Shown here piece after piece: positions 1-8,213 of a stretch of DNA of 21,180 nucleotides. Both the position numbers and the translations under genes were made by a program. The notes beneath the pieces are model-generated. The model made no database searches. It was not told where the DNA came from and worked only from the letters and a program-made list of their open reading frames with translations. Position 1 is the stretch's first letter, and each line of letters opens with the position of its first letter. The stretch is taken from the NCBI GenBank assembly GCA_020028375.1, contig JAHZNX010000005.1, positions 1-21,180 on the forward strand, written 5' to 3'. This DNA is from Betaproteobacteria bacterium. Its GTDB lineage: Bacteria; Pseudomonadota; Gammaproteobacteria; Burkholderiales; SG8-41.

Positions 1-626
1 TCCCACTGGCCGCGCGTCAGCTTCTCGCGCGCGAGCCCGATGAAGCCGTCGCGCATGTGGCCGATCTCATCGGCATATACCTTCTCGCAGGCGCGGGCGA
101 TGCGGTCATTCAGCTCGCCGGAGCCTTTCAACCGCATGCCGGTGGCGTACATGCTGCAGTACCCCCCCTCGGTGAAGCGCACGGCGAAGTAGCCGAGCCG
201 CCCGCGCTTGTCGCGATACTCGTAGCGCATGCGCGCGAGCTTGTCGTCGGCCGGCCAGCTCCTGACCTGCCGCGGGTCGAGCTTTCCGCCCGAGAGATGG
301 TCGTGGATATCCGCGAACAGGCAATAGTGGTAGAACTCGGCGCGCAGGCCGTCGATCACTTCCAGCACCTCGTGCCGGTCCACCCCGCGGTCGATTTTCG
401 GGTAGACCTTGCGCAGGTAGTCGACCGGCCCGAGAAACAGGCCCTTCTTCCGGTCGCCCACGCCCGAGCCCCACAGCTCCTTGTAGCACTGGCGGGCGAG
501 CCACGCGAGATCGCTCTCTTTCGTGCGGCGCGGGCTCTGGAAATAAGTCCATGCCACCTCCGCCTCGCCCGCCCAGTACGGCGCCGACAGGTCCACCAGC
601 CGCCTGAGGTTCTCGCTGACGGCCAC
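1..626 (-). CDS. Ferritin-like protein of unknown function (3' end cut off by window edge)
   Basis: An open frame of 208 codons runs off the left edge. The GTG start at 626 was chosen because GGAGG lies six bases upstream. I do not recognise a named family. The protein is soluble, with no signal peptide or membrane segment. It carries two ExxH motifs, E97-x-x-H100 in a helix reading EFYHY and E187-x-x-H190 in DEIGHM, with another conserved-looking Glu at E153. That spacing is what a ferritin-like di-iron four-helix bundle shows, so a metal-binding or oxygen-activating role is possible, but this is inference. The gene starts 29 bp after the stop of the Bug receptor on the same strand and may be co-transcribed with it. 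Confidence 0.7.
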   Translation of the reverse strand, partial: MAVSENLRRLVDLSAPYWAGEAEVAWTYFQSPRRTKESDLAWLARQCYKELWGSGVGDRKKGLFLGPVDYLRKVYPKIDRGVDRHEVLEVIDGLRAEFYHYCLFADIHDHLSGGKLDPRQVRSWPADDKLARMRYEYRDKRGRLGYFAVRFTEGGYCSMYATGMRLKGSGELNDRIARACEKVYADEIGHMRDGFIGLAREKLTRGQW

Positions 627-642
627 TGTTACCCTCCGCTGT

Positions 643-660
643 CAGTCGTCAGTCGTCACT
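643..660. repeat. Short tandem repeat CAGTCGT
   Basis: Two exact copies of CAGTCGT (643-649 and 650-656) are followed by a decayed third copy (CACT). They cover the last codons and stop of the Bug gene and the gap before the ferritin-like gene. The core TCGTCAC is shared with the larger repeat array at 19573-19617, which also lies just after a Bug gene. Confidence 0.5.
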
Positions 661-1654
661 GCACTTTCATGCCGATGCTCTTGATCAGCGACGCGAGCTC
701 GGCGTATTCGTCGCGCTGGATCTTCGCGAAGTGCTCGGGGGGGCCGAATCCCGGTTCCGCGCCCTGCTGCGCGAACTTCTCGCGCGTGGCGGGCTCCTTC
801 AGGACGCTCACCGTGTCGGTATTGATCCGGGTAACGAGCCGCTTCGGCACCCCCTGCGGCGCGATGAGTCCGAACCACGATTCCGAACGGTATTGAGGAA
901 ATCCCGCCTCCGCGCTCGTCGGCACATCGGGCAGCGCCGCGGCCCGCTTGGGCGAGCCGACCGCCAGCGGGCGCAGCGTGCCGGCCTTGAGCATCCCCAC
1001 GATCGCCGGCAGGGGATACACGTAGAACTGTATCGTGCCGGCAATCAGCGCGCTGCGGCTGTCGGCGCCGATGCGGAACGGCACGTGCACCACATTGATC
1101 CCCGCCTTCGACACGAACAGCGCGCCGGCGAGATGCGAGGAGCTGCCCACGCCCGCCGAGCCGTAATTCATCGCGCCGGGCCTGGCCTTGGCGAGCGCGA
1201 TCAGATCCGGGATGGTCTTGGCTTCGACGCCCTTGCCGAGCACGATCACGTTGGGATTCGAGCCGACGAAGGAGATCGCCGTGAAATCCTTGAGGGGATC
1301 ATAGGGCCTGACCTCGCGCAGCAGCGCGTTCGAAAGGTGCGGCTGCCCGATCATGGTGAGCGTGTAACCGTCGGGAGCCGCCTGGCGCGTCAATTCGCTC
1401 CCGATCAGCCCGCCCGCGCCTGGCCGGTTGTCCATGACGATCTGCTGTCCCCAGAGCTCCGTGAGCCGCTGGCCGACGATGCGCCCCAGCACGTCGCTCG
1501 CGGAGCCCGCCGTGAACGGCACGATCATGCGTATCGGCTTCGACGGCCAGGCCCGTCCTGAGCTTGTCGAAGGGTCCTGCGCGATCGCAGCGCCTGCGCC
1601 GCCCGCCAGCGCGACGGCGAACGCGATGGCACCGATGCTGTGCGATGTCTCCAT
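656..1654 (-). CDS. Bug-family tripartite tricarboxylate transporter substrate-binding protein
   Basis: This 332-residue periplasmic solute receptor belongs to the Bug/TctC family, which captures carboxylates or other small organics. An N-terminal signal peptide (hydrophobic stretch to about residue 25, ending AIAQ) is followed by the family hallmarks WPSKPIRMIVPF, a DNRPGAGGLIG loop, the PDGYTL segment and the NYGSAGVGSSSHLAG region. The ATG at 1654 is preceded by GGGAGG at five bases. No TctA or TctB membrane subunits are in the window, so it is an orphan receptor, as is usual for this expanded family in Burkholderiales. Oddity: about nine extra residues (DPSTSSGR) sit between the signal peptide and the mature domain and derive from a dispersed DNA repeat. 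It is divergent from an alpha-hydroxy-acid oxidase, which hints at a hydroxy-acid ligand (inference). Confidence 0.93.
   Translation of the reverse strand: METSHSIGAIAFAVALAGGAGAAIAQDPSTSSGRAWPSKPIRMIVPFTAGSASDVLGRIVGQRLTELWGQQIVMDNRPGAGGLIGSELTRQAAPDGYTLTMIGQPHLSNALLREVRPYDPLKDFTAISFVGSNPNVIVLGKGVEAKTIPDLIALAKARPGAMNYGSAGVGSSSHLAGALFVSKAGINVVHVPFRIGADSRSALIAGTIQFYVYPLPAIVGMLKAGTLRPLAVGSPKRAAALPDVPTSAEAGFPQYRSESWFGLIAPQGVPKRLVTRINTDTVSVLKEPATREKFAQQGAEPGFGPPEHFAKIQRDEYAELASLIKSIGMKVQ
1555..1577. repeat. Dispersed repeat with core CCTGAGCTTGTCGAAGGG inside a coding region
   Basis: The sequence is the recurring proteobacterial intergenic repeat whose other strand reads CCTTCGACAAGCTCAGG. When translated inside genes it gives the telltale residues PSTSSGRA. 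Here it lies in frame just after the signal peptide of the Bug receptor. Recognition is from memory of this repeat in other genomes; only one copy occurs in this window. Confidence 0.65.
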
Positions 1655-1723
1655 GGCAACCTCCCCTGACCGTGTATATTACTTCATGGATTCACGCAGA
1701 TGGGCTTACCCCGTGGGGACGCT

Positions 1724-2989
1724 ATGACGACCGGCAAGCAGGAGCTGACTCGATCCGCACCCTCCCCGGAGCAGCTTGCTCCGTCCTTCGCCCAAACGGC
1801 GGCGCGCCTCCAGACCCGGCCGCGCGTCCTGCGGCGCATGCTGGCGCTCGACGATTTTGAGACCACGGCGCGCCGCTACCTACCGCGCCCGATCTACGGC
1901 TACATCACGGGCGGCGCGGAAACGAACGCGTCGCGGCGCGCGAACCGGGAGGTCTGGGACGAGCTTGCCTTCGTCCCCCGGATGCTGGTGGACACATCCG
2001 CGCGCACGCAGAAGACCACGCTTTTCGGCCGCACCTACGACGCGCCATTCGGAATCGCGCCGATGGGCGGCACCGCCATGGCCGCCTACCAGGGCGACCT
2101 CGTGCTCGCGCGCGGCGCCGCGGCGGCCAACGTGCCGATGATCCTCTCCGGCGCCTCGCTGACGCCCCTCGAGCGCGTCCGCGAGGAGGGCGCGACCGCG
2201 TGGTTCCAGGCCTACCTCCCCGGCGAGGACCGCCCCATCACCGAGCTCGTCGAGCGCGTGGCGCGCGCGCAATACGAAACGCTGGTGCTCACCGTGGACG
2301 TGCAGGTGGCGGCCAACCGCGAGAACAACGTGCGCAGCGGCTTCGACACGCCGCTGCGCCCCACGCTGCGCCTCGCCTGGGACAGCATCCTGCGGCCGCG
2401 CTGGCTCCTCGGGATGCTCCTCCGCACGCTGCTGCTGCAGGGCATGCCGCACTTCGAGAACATGGGACCGCGCGTCCCCCTCATCTCGCGCACCGGGGAG
2501 CGCGAGCGCGGCCGGCGCGACCGGCTGTCGTGGAAGCACCTCGAGCTGATGCGGCGGCTGTTCAAGGGGCGGCTCGTGGTCAAGGGCATCCTCGACCGCA
2601 ACGACGCCCGCCTCGCCCGCGAGTGCGGAGCCGACGGCGTCATCGTTTCCAACCACGGCGGGCGGCAGCTCGACGGCGCCCTCGCGCCGCTGCGGGCGCT
2701 GCCCGGGATCGCCACCGAGGCGCGTGGCATGACCGTCATGATGGACAGCGGCGTGCGGCGGGGCACCGACGTGCTGAAGGCGCTCGCGCTCGGCGCGCAA
2801 TTCGTGTTCGTCGGGCGGCCGTTCATTTGCGCGGCCGCGATCGCCGGCGTGCCGGGCGTGCTGCACGGGATCAAGCTGCTGCGCGAGGAGATCGACCGCG
2901 ACATGGCGCTGATCGGCATCACGACGCTCGCCGAGATGCGGCGCGAGCTTCTCACGTCAGCGAAGGGCGCCGATTTCCTGAGCCACTGA
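1724..2989 (+). CDS. FMN-dependent alpha-hydroxy-acid oxidase/dehydrogenase
   Basis: This 421-residue member of the glycolate oxidase / lactate dehydrogenase / mandelate dehydrogenase family oxidises 2-hydroxy acids to 2-keto acids using FMN. Visible landmarks are the N-terminal YITGGAE segment, APMGG, WFQAY, the LTVDVQVAANRE strand, K287 in VVKGIL, the catalytic SNHGGRQ motif at 309-315 (H311 as base, R314 for the substrate carboxylate), the FMN-phosphate region MDSGVRRGTDVLKALALGA, and GRPF. A hydrophobic stretch in the variable loop (RPRWLLGMLLRTLLL) may mediate membrane association, as in mandelate dehydrogenase. The ATG at 1724 is preferred over the in-frame ATG at 1700 because GGGGA precedes it closely. 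It is divergent from the Bug receptor across a 69-bp gap. The substrate cannot be told from sequence. Confidence 0.92.
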   Translation: MTTGKQELTRSAPSPEQLAPSFAQTAARLQTRPRVLRRMLALDDFETTARRYLPRPIYGYITGGAETNASRRANREVWDELAFVPRMLVDTSARTQKTTLFGRTYDAPFGIAPMGGTAMAAYQGDLVLARGAAAANVPMILSGASLTPLERVREEGATAWFQAYLPGEDRPITELVERVARAQYETLVLTVDVQVAANRENNVRSGFDTPLRPTLRLAWDSILRPRWLLGMLLRTLLLQGMPHFENMGPRVPLISRTGERERGRRDRLSWKHLELMRRLFKGRLVVKGILDRNDARLARECGADGVIVSNHGGRQLDGALAPLRALPGIATEARGMTVMMDSGVRRGTDVLKALALGAQFVFVGRPFICAAAIAGVPGVLHGIKLLREEIDRDMALIGITTLAEMRRELLTSAKGADFLSH

Positions 2990-3005
2990 GTGTCACGCCA
3001 AGCCC

Positions 3006-3116
3006 TTAGAGGATGCCGGTCCGGCGGCCCTCGGTGCGGCTCGCCTGTTCGAGCGGCACCTGCTCGTGGATCACGGTGAGCTTGCACCCGGCCGCAGGCG
3101 GCGCGAAGCTCGGCAT
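3006..3116 (-). pseudogene. C-terminal remnant of an SRPBCC/AHSA1-like protein
   Basis: The minus strand holds an open stretch of 36 codons. Its sequence (CKLTVIHEQVPLEQASRTEG, then RRTGIL) looks like the last strand and start of the final helix of activator-of-Hsp90-ATPase-like SRPBCC proteins, where the usual pattern is TLVHE, then acidic residues, then the GW..IL helix. The rest of the domain is missing: upstream lies the end of the MFS gene. The conserved Trp of the last helix appears to be Arg here. I read it as a decayed leftover of the small-protein gene cluster. It could instead be chance coding potential. Confidence 0.4.
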
Positions 3117-3176
3117 GCGGTGATGGTTCCATCTCCGGTGCCCGGTGACGAGCGAACAATGGAGACGGAGCGGATG

Positions 3177-4724
3177 CTAGTGTCCGGCCGCGCCGCTGGG
3201 GCCGGAGCCCGCAGGCGTGCGCCGTAGCATGGCCGCGGCGAGTAAGGCGATGGCGACCGCGATAACGGCGCTGATGCCGGAGACCAGCTCGAACGATTGC
3301 GCGAACGCCGCGCGCGCCGCTTCCAGCAGCGCGGCGCCCGCGGGCCCTTGCAGACCCTCGGCAACCGCGACGGCACCGCCGAGCGTGGCGCGCGCGGCCT
3401 CCGCTGCCTCGGTCGGGAGCCCGGACGGGAGGGTGCCCGCCACTTCGCTGCGATAGACCGCGGTCACGAGGCTGCCGAGGACGGCGATGCCGAGCGCCCC
3501 GCCGAACTCGGAGCTGGTTTCCGACATCGAAGCGGCGGCCCCGGCGCGCTCGGGCGGCGCCGCGCCGAGAACGAGATCGGTCGTCAGCGTGACTACCGGC
3601 GTCAGGCCGACGGAAAAGACGACGGAACCGGTGACGAGCATGGCGAGCGGCGACGCGGCGTCGCCGACCAGGGCGAGCAGGACGAAGCCGGCGGCGGATA
3701 CCGCCATGCCGCCGCCGATCACGGTGGCGGGGCGGAAACGGCGCACGATCATCGGAGTCAGCATGGACCCGGCGACGAAGGCAAGCGCTGAGGGCAGTCC
3801 CCACAGCCCCGCCTCCAGCGGTGAGAGCCCGATCACCGACTGCAGGTACTGGGCGATGAAGAGGAAGGCGGCGAAGCAGGTCGAGAATCCCAGCACGTTC
3901 ACGGCCAGCGCCGCACTGAAGGCGGGAACGCGGAAGAGCTTGAGGTCGATCAGCGGATCCGCCAGCCGGCGCTGGCGGCGCAGGAACGCGGCGCCGACCG
4001 CAATGCCCACGAGGATGGACAGCGCCGCCACCCATCCCGGGCCGTCCTCGGCGATGCGCTTCAACCCGTAGATCACCGTCAGCACGCTGGCCACCGACTG
4101 CGCCGCGCTCAGGAGGTCGAGCCGGCCCGCGCCGGGGTCGCGGAACTCCGGCAGCAGCACCGGCCCGAGCGCGAGCAGCAGCGCCATCACCGGCACGTTG
4201 ATGAGGAAAACCGAGCCCCACCAGAAATACTCCAGGAGAACCCCGCCGATCACCGGGCCGATCGCGGCGCCCGCGGAGTAGCTCATGATCCAGACGCTGA
4301 TGGCAACCGTGCGCTGGTGCGGGTCGTGGAACATGTTGCGGATCAGGGAAAGCGTCGAGGGCGCGAGCGTGGCCCCGGCGACGCCGAGGAGCGCGCGCGC
4401 GGCGATGAGCATCGCGGAGCTGGTCGAGTACGCGGCCAGCACCGAGGCGACGCCGAACGCGGCGGCGCCGATCATGAGGAGCTTGCGGCGCCCCATGCGG
4501 TCGCCCAGCGTGCCCATCGTGATCAGCGACCCGGCGACCAGGAAGCCGTAGATGTCCACGATCCACAGCAGCTCGGCGCTGCTCGGCCTCAAGTCCGCGC
4601 TCAGGGCCGGCACGGCGAGGTTGAGCACCGTCAGGTCCATCGAATAGAGCATGCACGGCAGGGCGATCACCGCCAGCCCGATCCAATCGCGGCGCGTCGC
4701 TCTGGATGCGGCAAGGTTGCTCAT
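3177..4724 (-). CDS. MFS drug exporter, DHA2 (14-TM, EmrB/QacA-like) family
   Basis: This 515-residue inner-membrane proton-coupled efflux protein has the length expected for DHA2 transporters. Visible are TM1 starting WIGLAVIALPCMLYSMDLT with the family Asp, motif A (GTLGDRMGRR, residues 71-80) after TM2, motif C around SYSAGAAIGPVIGGVL, and the FLINVP segment. The frame is open much further upstream inside the permease gene, but the ATG at 4724 fits the family start and has AAGGG just ahead. It is the last intact gene of the minus-strand run, 41 bp after the ABC permease. A TGTCGA-N17-CGAC element ends only eight bases before the ATG, so it may have its own ECF-type promoter. The substrate is unknown. 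Confidence 0.9.
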   Translation of the reverse strand: MSNLAASRATRRDWIGLAVIALPCMLYSMDLTVLNLAVPALSADLRPSSAELLWIVDIYGFLVAGSLITMGTLGDRMGRRKLLMIGAAAFGVASVLAAYSTSSAMLIAARALLGVAGATLAPSTLSLIRNMFHDPHQRTVAISVWIMSYSAGAAIGPVIGGVLLEYFWWGSVFLINVPVMALLLALGPVLLPEFRDPGAGRLDLLSAAQSVASVLTVIYGLKRIAEDGPGWVAALSILVGIAVGAAFLRRQRRLADPLIDLKLFRVPAFSAALAVNVLGFSTCFAAFLFIAQYLQSVIGLSPLEAGLWGLPSALAFVAGSMLTPMIVRRFRPATVIGGGMAVSAAGFVLLALVGDAASPLAMLVTGSVVFSVGLTPVVTLTTDLVLGAAPPERAGAAASMSETSSEFGGALGIAVLGSLVTAVYRSEVAGTLPSGLPTEAAEAARATLGGAVAVAEGLQGPAGAALLEAARAAFAQSFELVSGISAVIAVAIALLAAAMLRRTPAGSGPSGAAGH

Positions 4725-4732
4725 GGCCCTTG

Positions 4733-4759
4733 GTCGAACGGCGGCGCCCGGATTCGACA
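4733..4759 (-). promoter_or_regulatory. Putative ECF42 promoter P3 (upstream of MFS exporter)
   Basis: On the minus strand TGTCGA (4759-4754) is followed by exactly 17 bases and then CGAC (4736-4733). The same boxes and spacing occur at 8214-8240 and 12262-12288. The CGAC box ends eight bases before the MFS ATG, so a transcript from here would be leaderless or nearly so. That makes this the least certain of the three. Confidence 0.5.
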
Positions 4760-4765
4760 ACGCGC

Positions 4766-5550
4766 TCAGCTCTTCAGCCGGTAGCCGGTCTTGAAAATCC
4801 ACACCACCACGGCCAGGCAGACCAGGAAGAACCCCAGCGTCGCTGCGAGGCTCACCCCGACGCCGACGTCGGAAGTTCCGTAGAAGCTCCAGCGGAACCC
4901 GCTGATCAGGTAGACCACCGGGTTGAAGAGGCTCGCCGTGCGCCACGCGGGCGGCAGCATGTCGATCGAGTAGAAGGCGCCGCCGAGGAAGGCAAGCGGC
5001 GTGATGATCAGCATCGGGATGAACTGCAGCTGCTCGAAGCCTTTCGCCCAGACGCCGATGATGAAGCCGAACAGGCAGAAGGTCGTCGCGGTGAGGACCA
5101 GGAAGGCGATCATCCATGCCGGGTGCACGATCTGCAGCGGCACGAACACGTTCGCGGTGGCGAGGATGATCAGGCCGAGCAGGACCGACTTGGTCGCGGC
5201 GGCGCCGACGTAGGCGAGGACGATCTCCAGCGCGGACACCGGCGCCGACAGGACCTCGTAGATGGTGCCGGTGAACCTCGGCAGGTAGATGCCGAACGAG
5301 GCATTGTTGAGGCTCTCGGTGAAGATCGCCAGCATGATCAGCCCCGGCACGATGAAGGCGCCGTACGGCACGGCGTCCACCTCGCCCATGCGCGAGCCGA
5401 TCGCGGTCCCGAACACCACGAAATAGAGCGACGTGGTGATCACCGGCGTGACCAGGCTCTGCCACAGCGTGCGCCGAAAGCGCGCCATCTCGAACCGGTA
5501 GATGGCGAGAACACCGTGACGGTTGAAGGCGGGGAACCGGATCGCGGTGC

Positions 5551-5554
<4 letters not shown>
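4766..5554 (-). CDS. ABC-2 type exporter permease (YadH-like)
   Basis: This 262-residue integral membrane protein has about six hydrophobic segments and belongs to the ABC-2 permease family. It has the typical N-terminal cytoplasmic helix (YRFEMARFRRTLWQSLVTPVIT), the middle GIYLPRFTGTIYEVLSAPVS region that contacts the ATPase, and the late FLGGAFYSIDMLPPAWR and LFNPVVYLISGFRW motifs seen in YadH and NodJ-like proteins. Its ATG overlaps the ATPase stop codon (ATGA), so the two are translationally coupled and surely form one transporter. The likely role is export of a hydrophobic or drug-like compound; the substrate is not predictable. Confidence 0.9.
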
Positions 5555-6477
<923 letters not shown>

Positions 6478-6532
6478 CGGCGGGCTCTGTCGCACTCACG
6501 AATTCATAAAGGGGAAAATACCGCGCCCCGCA

Positions 6533-6919
6533 TTATCCGGGCCCGGCGACGATCGAGTCGACCTTGTCGGGGTAGAACGCGAGCAGTTCCTTGATGACGC
6601 TCATCTCGTCGTATGGCGTCTCATAGCTCCAGACCGCGTTTTCCGCGGTTTTGCCGCCGGACGAGAGCGTGTAGTACGACGCGTGTCCCTTGAACGGGCA
6701 ATAGGTCGTATGCGTCGTGCGCACAAACCGCTCCATCTTCGCGTCCTTGCGCGGAATGTAGTAGACGGCGGCGTAGTTGCCCTCATCCATTCGGACCGCT
6801 TCCCAGCTGTCGGCGATGACCTCGCCGTTGAAGGTCACGCGCACCCGCCCGCCGGCCGGCTTCGTCGTGATGCGATGCTCGGGGTTGCTCTTGTACCCGG
6901 GTCCGCTGTTGCCGCTCAT
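6533..6919 (-). CDS. DUF427 domain protein
   Basis: This small soluble protein of 128 residues belongs to the DUF427 family, recognised from the pattern RVTFNGEVIADS, then YYIPRKDAKMERF, HTTYCPFKGHASYY and AVWSYETPYDEM. The CPFKG-x-ASY motif is the family signature. Its biochemical role is not established. The ATG at 6919 has AAGGAG upstream at suitable spacing. It starts 14 bp after the fourth DGPF gene, so the two are in one transcript. DUF427 proteins often sit among DGPF, VOC and SRPBCC genes, as here. Confidence 0.88.
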   Translation of the reverse strand: MSGNSGPGYKSNPEHRITTKPAGGRVRVTFNGEVIADSWEAVRMDEGNYAAVYYIPRKDAKMERFVRTTHTTYCPFKGHASYYTLSSGGKTAENAVWSYETPYDEMSVIKELLAFYPDKVDSIVAGPG

Positions 6920-6933
6920 GTGTGTCTCCTTTC

Positions 6934-7323
6934 TCATCCTTTCGCGCGCCGCCGCTCGCTGTCGCGGATCATCCCGGCCAGGTCCGCGGCCGGGCGGATC
7001 TCGAAGGGACCCGCGCGCACGCCGGGGTGCTTCGACATAAGCTGGATGGCGTGGTTTAGATCGTTCGCCTCCAGAATCAGGATGCCGCCGATCTGCTCCT
7101 TGGTCTCGGCGTAGGGGCCGTCGGTGACCGAGACCTTGCCGTTGCGGAAGCGCAAGGTCACCGCATTGCTGGCGGGCTGGAGCCCCTCCCCGCCGCTGAA
7201 ATGGCCGCCCTTGCGCAGCACGTCGTCGTAGGCAAAGCAGGCGTCCACGAGGGCGTTGCGCTCGGTTTCGGGCATTTCTTCGAGCTTGCCCGGTTCGATG
7301 TATCCGAGGCATACGTATTTCAT
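6934..7323 (-). CDS. DGPF/YCII-related protein (paralogue 4)
   Basis: This 129-residue YCII-like alpha/beta-barrel protein opens with MKYVCLGYIEPGKL. It carries the hallmark DGPYAETKEQIGG around residues 69-81, followed by the ILEANDLNHAIQLMSKHPGV helix and the EIRP strand. The usual DGPF is DGPY here, and the usual GGY after the motif is GGI. The family function is unknown; dimeric YCII folds have a conserved His/Asp pair suggestive of an enzyme or ligand-binding site. The ATG at 7323 has a GGGGGA sequence upstream. It is separated from paralogue 3 by 127 bp that include a hairpin repeat. Confidence 0.9.
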   Translation of the reverse strand: MKYVCLGYIEPGKLEEMPETERNALVDACFAYDDVLRKGGHFSGGEGLQPASNAVTLRFRNGKVSVTDGPYAETKEQIGGILILEANDLNHAIQLMSKHPGVRAGPFEIRPAADLAGMIRDSERRRAKG

Positions 7324-7381
7324 CGTGTCCCCCTATCGAGCTTCGGTAGACGGTTGACTAACCGTTTACCGCTGTCCATTT

Positions 7382-7413
7382 CCCCTCTCCGCTCGGGAGA
7401 GGGGGAAGGGGTG
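7382..7413. repeat. Palindromic dispersed element (CCCCTCTCC...GGAGAGGGG hairpin)
   Basis: A nine-base perfect stem (7382-7390 with 7396-7404) encloses a five-base loop and is followed by GGAAGGGGTGAGGG. This is the widely scattered element that yields peptide strings such as TPSPSP and RRGE in translated frames. It sits in the 127-bp gap between DGPF paralogues 3 and 4 and could attenuate read-through in either direction. No T-run follows on either strand, so it is not a canonical terminator. Confidence 0.6.
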
Positions 7414-7450
7414 AGGGGGCGAGCATCGTCAAGCATATTGACGACCCTCG

Positions 7451-7798
7451 CTACGTTTCGAGCGCGCGCACCTCGACCGCGCCGCCGTAAGGAAGCGTCG
7501 GGATGCGCTTCGCGATCGCGATCGCCTCGTCCAGGTCCTTGCATTCGACCAGGTGATAGCCGCCGAGCTGCTCCTTGGTTTCGGCGAACGGCCCGTCGCT
7601 GACGAACGGCCTGCCGTTGCGGCTGCGACCGGTGGCGGCGTTCGCCGTCGGCTGCAGCTTGCCGGTGGTCAGGTGCTGACCGCTCGCGTGGAGGCTCTGC
7701 AGCAGTGCGCCGTAGTCCCGCATGATCGCGTCGCGCTGCGGCTCCGGAATTGCGTCCCACCGCTTCTCGTCGAAGCAGCACAGCAGCAGGTATCGCAT
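7451..7798 (-). CDS. DGPF/YCII-related protein (paralogue 3)
   Basis: This is the shortest of the four DGPF proteins, with 115 residues. It starts MRYLLLCCFDEKRW and has the canonical DGPFAETKEQLGGYHLVE motif near residues 68-85, then the amphipathic DLDEAIAIAKRIP helix and the final EVRAL strand. The ATG at 7798 has a weak AAGGAG-like sequence upstream. It follows DUF1428 by 18 bp and would be read from the putative ECF42 promoter ahead of DUF1428. The function is unknown; DGPF proteins are the recognised genomic partners of ECF42 sigma factors. Confidence 0.92.
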   Translation of the reverse strand: MRYLLLCCFDEKRWDAIPEPQRDAIMRDYGALLQSLHASGQHLTTGKLQPTANAATGRSRNGRPFVSDGPFAETKEQLGGYHLVECKDLDEAIAIAKRIPTLPYGGAVEVRALET

Positions 7799-7816
7799 GG
7801 CGTGCTCCTTTTCGTC

Positions 7817-8179
7817 TTAGCCGTCGACCAGTACCTTGAACCCGCCGTAGATCATGCGCTTGGCGTCGAAAGGCATGTCCTTCACGTCGCCCATGCCGGT
7901 GATGCGCGGGTCTTTCATCACCCTGGCATTGACGCGGTCGCGATGCGCGCGGGATTTGAACACGATATAGGAAAAGAACACCGTCTCGCCCTTCTTCAGC
8001 TTGACGCTCCGCGGGAACGAAGTCCATTTCCCGGGCTTCACGTCGTCGGCCACGCACTCGCGGAACTCGAGGGCGCCGTGGTCGCACCAGACCTTGCCCG
8101 CCTTCTGAGCCATGCGGCGGTAGGCCTGCAGCTTCTTCTTCGGTACCGGAAGGACAAAACCATCTACGTATCGAGCCAT
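7817..8179 (-). CDS. DUF1428 family protein (YbaA-like)
   Basis: This 120-residue soluble protein belongs to DUF1428, a dimeric alpha/beta-barrel family close in size to E. coli YbaA. Recognisable segments are MARYVDGFVLPVPKKKLQAYR, WCDHGALEFRECVADDV, FSYIVFKSRAHRDRVN, and the terminal DAKRMIYGGFKVLVD. The ATG at 8179 is preferred over one 33 bases upstream because GGAGG lies just ahead of it and the family starts with the YVDGF strand. An 83-bp gap with a TGTCGA-N17-CGAC element precedes it, so it likely heads its own transcript with DGPF paralogue 3. The molecular role is unknown. Confidence 0.92.
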   Translation of the reverse strand: MARYVDGFVLPVPKKKLQAYRRMAQKAGKVWCDHGALEFRECVADDVKPGKWTSFPRSVKLKKGETVFFSYIVFKSRAHRDRVNARVMKDPRITGMGDVKDMPFDAKRMIYGGFKVLVDG

Positions 8180-8213
8180 ACAAACCTCCGTCTTGGGGCG
8201 TTGCCTACTCATT

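Noticed and set aside
1565..1570. TGTCGA in the dispersed repeat and in several genes (also near 4960, 10756 and 17116)
   Set aside because: None is followed by CGAC or CGTC at 17 bp and all are inside coding regions, so they are chance matches to the -35 box.
2212..4686. Very long 824-codon open frame on the minus strand
   Set aside because: It is antisense to the hydroxy-acid oxidase and an out-of-frame shadow of the MFS exporter; its Arg/Ala/Gly-rich composition has no family features. High GC makes such frames common here.
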